In this document: piece after piece, positions 45,001 to 52,810 of the stretch
Numbering within the stretch: position 1 is the first letter of the stretch
How the letters are laid out: each line of letters opens with the position of its first letter
DNA from: Erwinia sp050410775
Lineage (GTDB): Bacteria > Pseudomonadota > Gammaproteobacteria > Enterobacterales > Enterobacteriaceae
NCBI RefSeq assembly: GCF_050410775.1
Contig: NZ_CP191229.1
Reading direction: 5' to 3' (one strand)
Length of the DNA: 64,000 bases
Notes under the pieces: model-generated
What the model was told of the DNA's origin: nothing
The model's input: the letters and a program-made list of their open reading frames with translations, nothing else
The model's database searches: none
Program-made: the position numbers and the translations under genes

Positions 45001-46546
45001 GGATTCCGCCGGGATGCTTGATGGCAACAGCGACCTGAATGAAAAACTGCGCCAGCGCCTTGAGCATGCCGGTGCTGAGCGCACCCGTGCCCGCGAGCAG
45101 CTGCGCACCCACCAGGCGCAGCTTACCCAGTATTCTCAGGTGCTCGCCTCACTGAAAAGCTCCTGGGACGCCAAGCGCGACATGCTGAAAGAGCTTCAGC
45201 AGGAGATGCAGGATATCGGCGTTCAGGCCGATGCCAGCGCGGAGGAGCGCGCCCGGCTGCGCCGCGATGAACTCTATTCTGCGCTCAGCAACAACCGCGC
45301 CCGCCGTAATCAGCTTGAGAAGCAGCTGACCTTCTGTGAAGCAGAGATGGATGCGCTACAGAAAAAACTGAAGCGCGTTGAGCGTGATTACCGCCAGAGC
45401 CGTGAGCAGGTTGTTTATGCCAAGGCGGGATGGGTGAGCGTTCTTCGTCTGGTGAAAGATAACGGCGTGGAGCGCAGGTTGCACCGGCGCGAATTTGCTT
45501 ATCTCAGCGGCGATGAGCTGCGCTCAATGTCGGATAAGGCGCTGGGGGCGCTACGTCTTGCGGTGGCCGATAACGAACACCTGCGCGACGTGCTGCGCTT
45601 ATCGGAAGATCCGAAACGACCAGAGCGCAAAATTCAGTTCTTTATTGCCGTCTATCAGCATCTGCGCGAACGTATCCGTCAGGATATTATCCGCACCGAC
45701 GATCCGGTAGAAGCGATCGAACAGATGGAGATTGAACTGGGGCGCCTGACTGAGGAGCTTACCGCCCGTGAGCAGATGCTGGCGATAAGCACCCGCAGCG
45801 TGGCGAACATCATCCGCAAAACGATCCAGCGCGAGCAGAACCGTATCCGTCAGCTGAACCAGGGACTGCAGACCGTCAGCTTCGGCCAGGTGAAAAGCGT
45901 ACGTCTTAATGTCAACGTGCGCGAGTCCCACGCCACGCTGCTGGATGTGCTCTCTGAACAGCATGAGCAGCACCAGGATCTGTTCAACAGCAACCGTCTG
46001 ACCTTCTCCGAGGCGCTGGCGAAGCTCTATCAGCGCCTGAACCCGCAGATCGATATGGGGCAGCGTACGCCGCAAACCATTGGTGAAGAGCTGCTGGATT
46101 ACCGCAACTATCTGGAGATGGAAGTGGAGGTCAACCGGGGCTCGGATGGCTGGCTGCGTGCAGAAAGCGGCGCGCTTTCAACCGGTGAGGCGATCGGGAC
46201 CGGGATGTCCATTCTGGTGATGGTCGTGCAGAGCTGGGAAGAGGAGTCGCGGCGGCTGCGTGGGAAGGATATTTCTCCATGCCGTCTGCTGTTCCTTGAT
46301 GAAGCGGCGCGCCTGGATGCCAAGTCAATCGCCACGCTGTTTGAGCTTTGCGATCGTCTTGAAATGCAGCTGATCATTGCGGCGCCGGAAAATATCAGCC
46401 CTGAAAAAGGCACTACCTATAAGCTGGTCCGTAAGGTCGTTAACAACGTCGAGCACGTTCACGTCGTGGGCCTGCGTGGGTTTGGTGCCGATCCGGTCGC
46501 GGCAAACGTCGTGACGGACGAAGAAGCCCGGCAGGTCTCATCCTGA
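42083..46546 (+). CDS. mukB: Chromosome partition SMC-like protein MukB
   Basis: MukB is the SMC-type ATPase of MukBEF; it extrudes DNA loops and binds topoisomerase IV. The 1487-residue product is the family length. Walker A GGNGAGKS is at 34-41. Long coiled coils (about 240-650 and 810-1100) flank a hinge near 650-800 (LLLSEIYDDVSLDDAPYFSALYG, part). The signature serine is S1366 (ALSTGEAIGTG), and Walker B is LLFLDEAARLD with D1406 and catalytic E1407, matching E. coli numbering exactly. It starts in the mukE stop codon. Confidence 0.99.
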   Translation: MIERGKFRSLTLINWNGFFARTFDLDELVTTLSGGNGAGKSTTMAAFITALIPDLTLLHFRNTTEAGATSGSRDKGLHGKLRPGVCYAALDVVNSLHQRVIVGVRLQQVAGRDRKVDIKPFSIHGLPASINPTEILTETVNARQARVLPLSELKEKFEAMESAQFRQFNSITDYHSLMFDLGIVARRLRSASDRSKYYRLIEASLYGGISSAITRSLRDYLLPENSGVRKAFQDMEAALRENRMTLEAIRVTQSDRDLFKHLISEATSYVAADYMRHANERRIHLDGAMLYRSDLFASRKQLAVEQYRHVEMARELAEHSGAESDLETDYQSASDHLNLVQTAMRQQEKIERYEGDIEELTYRLEEQSEVVAEAREIHEENEARAEAAELEVDELKSQLADYQQALDVQQTRAIQYQQALQALQRAQALCQIPDLNSDNAETWQETFQAKEQEATGRLLMLEQKMSVADAAHGQFEQAFELVTRIAGPVSRSEAYQTGRELLRDAGNQRYHAEQLQSLRSRVAEMEQRLREQQDAERLLSEFCKRQGQQYDPDELEALQIELEARIEQLSESVADAGERRMVLRQELEQIRDRIALLTRQAPHWLAAQEILSQLSEQTGQALESSQQVTEYMQLLLERERETSVERDEVAARKRSVERQIERLSQPGGAGDARLNTLAERFGGLLLSEIYDDVSLDDAPYFSALYGPSRHAIVVPDLSLVREHLDGLEECPEDLYLIEGDPQSFDDSVFNVEELQKAVVVKSGDRQWRYSRFPKVPLFGRAARENQLEKLHAERETLAERYATLSFDVQKTQRLHQSFSRFIGTHLGVAFEPDPEAEIRQLNGRRGELERALSAHDGENQQQRQQFEQAKEGISQLNRLMPRVRLLQDETLQDRYDELLEKLDEAQEAARFLQQHGQQLTKLEPIVAVLQSDPEQHEQLKLDYEQARQTQRDARQQAFAITEVVQRRAHFGYGDSAGMLDGNSDLNEKLRQRLEHAGAERTRAREQLRTHQAQLTQYSQVLASLKSSWDAKRDMLKELQQEMQDIGVQADASAEERARLRRDELYSALSNNRARRNQLEKQLTFCEAEMDALQKKLKRVERDYRQSREQVVYAKAGWVSVLRLVKDNGVERRLHRREFAYLSGDELRSMSDKALGALRLAVADNEHLRDVLRLSEDPKRPERKIQFFIAVYQHLRERIRQDIIRTDDPVEAIEQMEIELGRLTEELTAREQMLAISTRSVANIIRKTIQREQNRIRQLNQGLQTVSFGQVKSVRLNVNVRESHATLLDVLSEQHEQHQDLFNSNRLTFSEALAKLYQRLNPQIDMGQRTPQTIGEELLDYRNYLEMEVEVNRGSDGWLRAESGALSTGEAIGTGMSILVMVVQSWEEESRRLRGKDISPCRLLFLDEAARLDAKSIATLFELCDRLEMQLIIAAPENISPEKGTTYKLVRKVVNNVEHVHVVGLRGFGADPVAANVVTDEEARQVSS

Positions 46547-46607
46547 GCTGAGCGAAAATATCCACCGCCGGATATGGAAAAATAACCGGTGGCGGATTAT
46601 TCTACGC

Positions 46608-46650
46608 AACGGCATTGGCTGCTTTACAGCCAATGCCGTTTTCTTTTCTA
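46608..46650 (+). terminator. cmoM-mukFEB terminator
   Basis: AACGGCATTGGCT (46608-46620) pairs perfectly with AGCCAATGCCGTT (46628-46640), 13 bp around a 7-nt loop, followed by TTCTTTTC. It lies 60 bp after mukB and upstream of ldtD. Confidence 0.8.
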
Positions 46651-46714
46651 TACTTATAATAATGACCGTCGGCAGATGGCTTTCGTCTGTTCAGTCACTT
46701 ACAGGAGGCAAGGG

Positions 46715-48526
46715 ATGTTGCTGACAAATTCTAAATTCGCAAAAATTATCCTTCCGGGCTGCTTTCTGGCCATGACCCTTGGGCAGGCGGTGCCGGCCGC
46801 GGCGGGTATTCCTCCTGTTTCAGCGCCAGTGGCGGTAAAGCCCACGATTCAACAGGTACAGTCACAGCTGCTGGCCGCTTTCCCCAACGGCTATCGTCCC
46901 CATTATCTTACTGCGCTGGCTTCGCTCTATGCGACACATGACATGCAGCTCATGTGGCAGGACCGGACAGCGGTGCAGCAGTTTCAGCAGCAGCTGGCGG
47001 AAGTGGCTATTTCCGGCGTCCAGCCTCAGTTTACGCAGTGGGTCAGAATGCTGACCGATCCGGCCGTGATCGGACTGGCGCGTGATGTCGTGTTGTCTGA
47101 CGCCATGCTTGGCTACCTGCAGTTTGTCTCAACCGTGCCTGTGAAAGGGGAAACCTGGCTCTACAGCAACGTGCCTTATAAGCTGGAAATGCCTGCCATG
47201 TCGGTGATCAATCAGTGGCAAAACGCGCTCCAGCAAGGTGCCGTCAGCACCTTTATTACTTCGCTCGCACCGCGCCATCCGCAGTACAGCCGCATGCACG
47301 AAGCGCTTAAGGGGCTGCTATCGGATACTCAGCCATGGCCTCAGCTGACCGATAAACAGACGCTGCGTCCGGGCCAGCTGAGCGATGATGTTCCGGCTCT
47401 CAGAGAAATCCTTCAGCGCACCGGGATGATGACGCAGGAGACGCCTTCGCCCAGGCCTGATGAGGATGTGATCGCGGGGAACAGTCTGTCCGTTACCAGG
47501 GACAATGACGCTGTCGTCATCAGCCCTTCTGCGACATCGCTGCCTGACAGCATGGAGGCGAGTTCACCAGAGATTGCCGGTAACGTAGAAGCTACCGCCG
47601 CGCCAGCTAACCCGACCCACATCTATTCTGCCGATCTGGTTGAGGCCGTAAAGCGCTTTCAGCACTGGCAGGGGCTGGAAACCGATGGCGCGATAGGCCC
47701 CCGCACGCGGGAATGGCTTAACGTTTCGCCTCAGCTGCGCGCTGCGTTGCTGGCGTTGAATATTCAGCGGCTGCGCCTGTTACCGGATGATATGCACAAC
47801 GGCATCATGGTAAATATCCCCAACTATTCGCTGATTTATTACCTTAACGGCGATCGGATCCTCTCTTCCCGCGTGATTGTAGGGCGGCCAGATCGTAAAA
47901 CGCCACTGATGCGCAGCGCCCTCAATAATGTGGTTCTGAATCCGCCATGGAATGTGCCAACCACGCTGGTACGTAAGGATATTGTGCCGAAGGTGAAGCA
48001 AGATCCAACCTATCTCTATAAGCATAACTACACGCTATTGTCTGGCTGGAGCAATGATGCCGAAGTGATCGATCCCAGCATGATTGACTGGAGCATGGTC
48101 TCTGCGGCTTCCTTTCCTTATCGTATCCGGCAGGCGCCGGGAGCAGGTAACTCGCTGGGACGTTACAAATTCAATATGCCCAGTTCGGATGCCATCTACC
48201 TTCACGATACCCCTAACCATAATCTGTTCCAGAAGGACATTCGCGCACTGAGCTCCGGCTGCGTTCGCGTCAATAAAGCTTCCGATCTGGCGAATCTGCT
48301 GTTACAGGATGCGGGATGGAACGACACGCGTATCTCCGGCACGCTTAAAGAGGGTAATACCCGTTACGTGCCGGTCCGCCACCGCATCCCCGTTAACCTT
48401 TATTATCTGACCGCCTGGGTCGCTGACGACGGCCAGCCGCAGTATCGTACAGATATTTACAATTACGATGACACGGCCCGTTCCGGCGCTCAGGTGCTGA
48501 CTGAAGCAGGAAAGTTGCTTCTCTAA
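46715..48526 (+). CDS. ldtD: L,D-transpeptidase LdtD
   Basis: LdtD (YcbB) makes 3-3 crosslinks in peptidoglycan in the periplasm and is important under envelope stress. The 603-residue product starts at ATG 46715 (AGGAGG just upstream) with a signal-peptide-like N-terminus, MLLTNSKFAKIILPGCFLAM. A peptidoglycan-binding domain (LVEAVKRFQHWQGLETDGAIG, about 305-350) precedes the YkuD domain with HDTPNH (H497) and SSGCVRVN (catalytic C516). The frame is open 42 codons upstream, but that stretch contains the muk terminator. It lies next to mepK. Confidence 0.96.
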   Translation: MLLTNSKFAKIILPGCFLAMTLGQAVPAAAGIPPVSAPVAVKPTIQQVQSQLLAAFPNGYRPHYLTALASLYATHDMQLMWQDRTAVQQFQQQLAEVAISGVQPQFTQWVRMLTDPAVIGLARDVVLSDAMLGYLQFVSTVPVKGETWLYSNVPYKLEMPAMSVINQWQNALQQGAVSTFITSLAPRHPQYSRMHEALKGLLSDTQPWPQLTDKQTLRPGQLSDDVPALREILQRTGMMTQETPSPRPDEDVIAGNSLSVTRDNDAVVISPSATSLPDSMEASSPEIAGNVEATAAPANPTHIYSADLVEAVKRFQHWQGLETDGAIGPRTREWLNVSPQLRAALLALNIQRLRLLPDDMHNGIMVNIPNYSLIYYLNGDRILSSRVIVGRPDRKTPLMRSALNNVVLNPPWNVPTTLVRKDIVPKVKQDPTYLYKHNYTLLSGWSNDAEVIDPSMIDWSMVSAASFPYRIRQAPGAGNSLGRYKFNMPSSDAIYLHDTPNHNLFQKDIRALSSGCVRVNKASDLANLLLQDAGWNDTRISGTLKEGNTRYVPVRHRIPVNLYYLTAWVADDGQPQYRTDIYNYDDTARSGAQVLTEAGKLLL

Positions 48527-48711
48527 CAATTGATTAATCTGCTTTTACCTCGCGAACCAGCCTGCCCGGACAATCCTCAATGCCGGGCAGGTTAATTTTT
48601 TCGCCCACCCGCGCTTTCTGGTGGGTTGACTCAGCATATTTACCTGGTTAAGGTTCGCAACAGTATTTTTTTTGTACCATTTATGCACATTTCGTCAGGT
48701 AACTCAGATTA

Positions 48712-49263
48712 ATGGATAATTTCGATTCTCACCGCCGTAAGCTGCTTACCCTGGGTGGTGCCGCTCTCGGCCTCACGCTCCTTCCAGGCCAGGCTTTCGC
48801 TTCCCGCTCCACCTCCCGTCCCCGGGTATTAACGCTCAATAACCTGCATACGGGTGAAAAGCTTAAAACCGAGTTCTTTGATGGAAAGCGGTATGACAAG
48901 GCTGAACTGTCGCGTCTGAACCATTTTTTCCGTGATTACCGGGCAAATAAGATCACCAGTATCGATCCTCATCTGTTCGATCAGCTTTTCCGTCTTCAGG
49001 CGATGCTAGAGACGCACAAACCCGTTCAGCTTATTTCAGGTTACCGCTGCCTCGCCACTAATAACGCGCTTCGTTCCCGCAGCAGCGGCGTAGCCAAACA
49101 CAGCTACCATACGCTGGGCCAGGCGATGGATTTTCACATTGAAGGTATCTCTTTAAGTCATGTACGCAAAGCGGCCCTTTCGCTGCGGGCGGGCGGCGTG
49201 GGATACTACCCGCGCAGCAACTTTGTGCACATAGATACCGGCCCGGTTCGCAGCTGGGCATAG
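48712..49263 (+). CDS. mepK: Murein DD-endopeptidase MepK
   Basis: MepK (YcbK) is a periplasmic M15-type hydrolase that cuts mDAP-containing crosslinks, opening the sacculus for growth. The 183-residue product (E. coli 182) begins with a twin-arginine signal: SHRRKLLTLGGAALGLTLLP, probably cleaved after the ...QAFA region. The zinc site is seen in SYHTLGQAMDFH and NFVHIDTG. The SD before ATG 48712 is weak. Its partnership with ldtD next door makes sense, as one makes and the other cuts peptide crosslinks. Confidence 0.96.
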   Translation: MDNFDSHRRKLLTLGGAALGLTLLPGQAFASRSTSRPRVLTLNNLHTGEKLKTEFFDGKRYDKAELSRLNHFFRDYRANKITSIDPHLFDQLFRLQAMLETHKPVQLISGYRCLATNNALRSRSSGVAKHSYHTLGQAMDFHIEGISLSHVRKAALSLRAGGVGYYPRSNFVHIDTGPVRSWA

Positions 49264-49305
49264 TGAAATCCCGGTGAGCACAGAGCGAGCCGGTAACGGA
49301 GCGTT

Positions 49306-49935
49306 ATGGAATATCAAGTTATACCGGTGACGGCGTTTGCCCAGAATTGTTCCCTGATCTGGTGCCCGGCAACCGGACAGGCCGCGATTGTCGATCCCGG
49401 TGGCGATGCGGAAAAAATTAAAGCGCAGGTGGCCGGAAAGGCAGTGACGGTAACGCAGATCCTGCTGACTCACGGACACCTTGATCACGCAGGCGCGGCG
49501 GCTGAGCTGGCGGCGTTTTACGCTGTGCCGGTGATCGGACCGCACAAGGCTGATGCTTTCTGGCTTGAAGGGCTGCCAGAACAAAGCCGGATGTTTGGAC
49601 TTGCGGAATGCGCGCCGCTCACGCCGGATCGCTGGCTGGATGAAGGAGACACCGTCCAGGTTGGCAATATCACGTTCGAAATTCTGCTCTGCCCGGGCCA
49701 TACGCCAGGACATATCGTTTTCTTCAGCCGCGCTGACCGGCTACTGATTTCCGGTGACGTCATTTTCAGCGGTGGAGTAGGACGTACCGACTTTCCTCAG
49801 GGCAGCCACAGCGATTTGATCCACGCGATTAAGCACAAATTATTGCCGCTGGGCGATGACGTGGCTTTCCTGCCGGGACACGGACCAGGCTCCACGCTGG
49901 GTCGCGAACGCATCTCAAATCCTTTTCTTCAGTAA
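49306..49935 (+). CDS. ycbL: Metallo-beta-lactamase-fold hydrolase YcbL (type II glyoxalase-like)
   Basis: YcbL belongs to the glyoxalase II branch of the metallo-beta-lactamase fold; the Salmonella/E. coli homologues hydrolyse S-lactoylglutathione weakly. The 209-residue product starts MEYQVIPVTAFAQNCSLIWC and has the metal motif LTHGHLDHAGAA, then CPGHTPGHIVF and SGDVIFSGGVGRTDFP, and the last ligand in FLPGHGPGSTLGRER. It follows mepK by 42 bp and ends in a bidirectional terminator facing aspC. Confidence 0.94.
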   Translation: MEYQVIPVTAFAQNCSLIWCPATGQAAIVDPGGDAEKIKAQVAGKAVTVTQILLTHGHLDHAGAAAELAAFYAVPVIGPHKADAFWLEGLPEQSRMFGLAECAPLTPDRWLDEGDTVQVGNITFEILLCPGHTPGHIVFFSRADRLLISGDVIFSGGVGRTDFPQGSHSDLIHAIKHKLLPLGDDVAFLPGHGPGSTLGRERISNPFLQ

Positions 49936-49949
49936 CCGGATACACCTGT

Positions 49950-49979
49950 AAAAAAAGCCTGCGTATGCAGGCTTTTTTT
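49950..49979. terminator. Bidirectional terminator between ycbL and aspC
   Basis: AAAAAAGCCTGC pairs with GCAGGCTTTTTT around GTAT, with A- and T-runs on both sides, so it can end transcription from both convergent genes. Confidence 0.92.
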
Positions 49980-49992
49980 ATCAGAATGACCG

Positions 49993-51180
49993 TTACAGGA
50001 CGGCCACAATAGCTTCGCACAGCGGCGACATATTGTCCGGCGTCATCCCCGCGACGTTGACGCGCCCCGAGTTGACGGCGTAGACGCCGAACTCTTCACG
50101 CAGACGCACTACCTGATCTTTGGTCAGGCCGCTGAATGAGAACATACCGTTCTGATTAATAATGAAGTTGAAATCACCTTTTGCGCCTTTTTCCTGCAGC
50201 GTGTTAACGAACAGCTGGCGCATACGCTGAATACGCTGACGCATATCAGCCAGCTCCTGCTCCCAGATGCCGCGCAGTGCGCTGTTACCAAGGATTGTGG
50301 CTACCACTGCCGCACCGTGAGCGGGTGGGTTAGAGTAGTTGGCGCGGATGGTGTACTTGATCTGACTGAAAGCCTTATCGGCGATGCTGGCGTCAGCGGC
50401 GACCAGGGTCAGCGCTCCGACGCGCTCATTATACAGACCGAAATTTTTTGAATAGGAGCTGGCCACCAGCAGTTCCTGATGTCCTGCTGCAAAAATGCGC
50501 AGTCCTTCAGCATCCTCTTCCAGACCACGGGCAAAGCCCTGATAGGCGAAATCAAATAGCGGCAGCCAGCCGCTGGCCAGTGAAAGCCTGGCGAGTTCGG
50601 CCCACTGCTCAGCAGAAGGATCAACGCCGGTTGGGTTATGGCAGCAGCCGTGGAACAACACAATATCGCCTGCCTGAGCCTTACCCAGCGACTTCACCAT
50701 GCCGTCAAAGTCCAGCGAATGGCTGGCCGCGTCGTAATAGTGATATTCGCATACTTCCAGGCCAGCAGACTCAAAGACGTTTTTATGGTTTGGCCAGCTT
50801 GGATTGCTGACCCAGACGCGTTTTGCGCTGGTCTGGGTGGCGATAAAGTCGGCAGCAACGCGCAATGCGCCCGTACCGCCCGGCGTCTGGGCCGTGCGCG
50901 CCCGCGTACCGTTAATCGCATTATTCTGACCAAACAGCAGCGCCTGGGTGCATTTGCCGAAATCCGCCAGGCCATCAATGCTCAGGTAATTCTTGGTCGT
51001 TTCGTTTTCCAGCAGGTACTGTTCAGCCTTTTTAACGCTGGTCAGCACCGGCGTCTGGCCGGTTTCATCTTTATAGACGCCGATGCCGAGATTAATCTTA
51101 TGGGGACGGTCATCAGCGCGGAAAAGATCGGCTAAACCAAGAATAGGGTCGGCAGGTGCCGCTGCAATGCGTTCAAACAT
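49993..51180 (-). CDS. aspC: Aspartate aminotransferase
   Basis: AspC is the PLP enzyme that interconverts aspartate/2-oxoglutarate and oxaloacetate/glutamate and also acts on aromatic amino acids. The 395-residue product (MFERIAAAPADPILGLADLF) keeps the PLP lysine in SSYSKNFGLYNERVG, the GCCHNPTG loop and DFAYQGFARG. The gene is single on the minus strand between the ycbL and ompF terminators, in the same order as E. coli. Confidence 0.98.
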   Translation of the reverse strand: MFERIAAAPADPILGLADLFRADDRPHKINLGIGVYKDETGQTPVLTSVKKAEQYLLENETTKNYLSIDGLADFGKCTQALLFGQNNAINGTRARTAQTPGGTGALRVAADFIATQTSAKRVWVSNPSWPNHKNVFESAGLEVCEYHYYDAASHSLDFDGMVKSLGKAQAGDIVLFHGCCHNPTGVDPSAEQWAELARLSLASGWLPLFDFAYQGFARGLEEDAEGLRIFAAGHQELLVASSYSKNFGLYNERVGALTLVAADASIADKAFSQIKYTIRANYSNPPAHGAAVVATILGNSALRGIWEQELADMRQRIQRMRQLFVNTLQEKGAKGDFNFIINQNGMFSFSGLTKDQVVRLREEFGVYAVNSGRVNVAGMTPDNMSPLCEAIVAVL

Positions 51181-51324
51181 AGTCGGAGTCCGTTAGCGTA
51201 ATCTGAAGCGAAGTGAAGCCTCAGGTTACCGCCACGGCGCACAAATTGCCAACCGTTTGCGTGAAAAAATGCGTGAAAGCAGGGGTAAGATCAACGGAGT
51301 AAGAGAAGGGGAATAGCTGAAAAC

Positions 51325-51349
51325 AAAAACGGGGCCGAAGCCCCGTTTT
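51325..51349 (-). terminator. ompF intrinsic terminator
   Basis: On the minus strand AAAACGGGGC and GCCCCGTTTT pair over 10 bp around a TTCG tetraloop, followed by a U-rich tract. It lies about 40 bp past the ompF stop. Confidence 0.9.
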
Positions 51350-51387
51350 ATGGTTGCGCGAGGGTGAAGGCTCACCCCGGCAGGCAA

Positions 51388-52509
51388 TTAGAACTGGTAA
51401 ACCAGACCAACTGCTACAGTGTCACCAGAGTTCACAGCCAGACGGTTGTCATCGTCGATCTGGTTGATGATGTAGTCAACATAGGTAGACATGTTTTTGT
51501 TGAAGTAGTAGGTTGCGCCCACTTCAAAGTATTTAGTCAGGTCAACATCACCAACGCCCTCAATGTCTTTCGCTTTAGACTGCACGTAAGCGATGGACGG
51601 ACGCAGACCGAAGTCGAACTGGTACTGTGCAACCAACTCAATCTGCTGAGTTTTGTTAGCAAAACCGACGTTACCTGAAGTCAGGTTTCCTACAGAGTTA
51701 TCTTCAACGAAGGTAGCGTTACGCGTTTCGCTGTACATGGCTGCCAGATAGATATTGTTGGCATCATATTTCAGTGCGGTCGCCCACTGCTCAGCACGAT
51801 CTCCACCGTTACCGAAGAAAGAGTTTACCTGGCCGTTAGTACGATCGCTGGAGCCATAAGCACCAGAGATAGCGATGCCAACTGGCAGGGTATAGGTAGC
51901 GGACATTGCATAGCCGTCACCATTTGCTTTGTCGATGCTGCGTGAGTTTGCCTGAACGCCGTCTTCATTTTTACCCTGGTACTGTGCAGCGAAGTCCAGA
52001 CCATCAACCAGACCAAAGAAGTTGGTGTTACGGTAAGTCGCGAAACCGTTACCACGACCTACAAAGAAGTTATCTGAATAAGCTGCATCACCGCCGAACT
52101 CAGGCAGCATATCGGTCCAGCTCATTGGATCATAAACAACACCGTAGTTACGACCATAGTCGAAAGAACCGGCATCGCCGAATTTCAGACCGGCAAAGCC
52201 CAGACGGGTTTTATTGCCTTCCTGATAGTCATTTCCGCCTTCAGAGTGGTTAGCCTGAACGTTATATTCCCACTGGCCGTAACCGGTCAGCATGTCATTG
52301 ATCTGGGTTTCACCTTTGAAACCAAAGCGCACGTATGTCTTGTCGCCATCACTTGCATAACCGTCGTCATCAGAGAAGTAATGCAGACCAACGGCTTTAC
52401 CATAGAGGTCCAGCTTGTTGCCGTCTTTATTATAAATTTCTGCTGCATTGGCTGCACCAGCTGCTAACAGTGCTGGGATTACCAGTGCCAGAATGTTGCG
52501 CTTCATCAT
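51388..52509 (-). CDS. ompF: Outer-membrane porin OmpF-type
   Basis: This is a general diffusion porin, a trimeric 16-strand beta-barrel. The 373-residue precursor begins with the signal peptide MMKRNILALVIPALLAAGAA, cut before AEIYNKDGNKLDLYGKAVGL. The constriction loop L3 motif PEFGGDAAYSDNFFVGR is present, and the last residue is Phe (VAVGLVYQF), the BAM signal. Position next to asnS and aspC and the conserved translation start region identify it as the ompF orthologue; surface loops differ from E. coli. Codon bias is strong. Regulation is by OmpR (and MicF) through the upstream region. Confidence 0.95.
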   Translation of the reverse strand: MMKRNILALVIPALLAAGAANAAEIYNKDGNKLDLYGKAVGLHYFSDDDGYASDGDKTYVRFGFKGETQINDMLTGYGQWEYNVQANHSEGGNDYQEGNKTRLGFAGLKFGDAGSFDYGRNYGVVYDPMSWTDMLPEFGGDAAYSDNFFVGRGNGFATYRNTNFFGLVDGLDFAAQYQGKNEDGVQANSRSIDKANGDGYAMSATYTLPVGIAISGAYGSSDRTNGQVNSFFGNGGDRAEQWATALKYDANNIYLAAMYSETRNATFVEDNSVGNLTSGNVGFANKTQQIELVAQYQFDFGLRPSIAYVQSKAKDIEGVGDVDLTKYFEVGATYYFNKNMSTYVDYIINQIDDDNRLAVNSGDTVAVGLVYQF

Positions 52510-52746
52510 TATTTATTACCCTCATTGGAGTTATTTGGACACCTGCCACTGCCGTCAACAATTCTTTACAGAACCCTGAAGAGAGTTTGGTGTCTTCCTG
52601 TGTCTGCACGCATCTTTCCATTCGTAGCGCCGTTAATCTAGCCCGAAAATGCTACTAATCTCTTATTCTGGTTACAGGAGGAAAATATGTATTACAAAAT
52701 GTAAAAATTACGGAACTTTGTGAGATACCTCATAATTTCCAAAAAT
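52510..52746 (-). promoter_or_regulatory. ompF leader, promoter and OmpR-binding region
   Basis: The asnS-ompF gap (52510-52810, 301 bp) contains no ORF and, apart from the asnS terminator at 52747-52773, is devoted to ompF. On the minus strand the start region GAGGGTAATAAATAATG is the same as remembered for E. coli, where MicF RNA pairs. TAGATT at 52640-52635 fits the -10, and AT-rich repeats with TTTACATTTTGTAATACATA (about 52709-52690) and TGTAACC (about 52676-52670) line up with the E. coli F1-F3 OmpR sites. Confidence 0.75.
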
Positions 52747-52773
52747 AAAAAAAGGCCAGCGAAGCTGACCTTT
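52747..52773 (-). terminator. asnS intrinsic terminator
   Basis: On the minus strand AAAGGTCAGC pairs with GCTGGCCTTT (10 bp with one G-U, TTC loop) and is followed by a U-run (A-run 52747-52753 on the plus strand). Confidence 0.85.
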
Positions 52774-52810
52774 AATATATATATGAATTTCTTATATTTA
52801 ATGCGAAAAA

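Noticed and set aside
46589..46714. 42-codon N-terminal extension of LdtD
   Set aside because: It contains the mukB terminator hairpin and no signal peptide, while ATG 46715 has AGGAGG and a good signal sequence.
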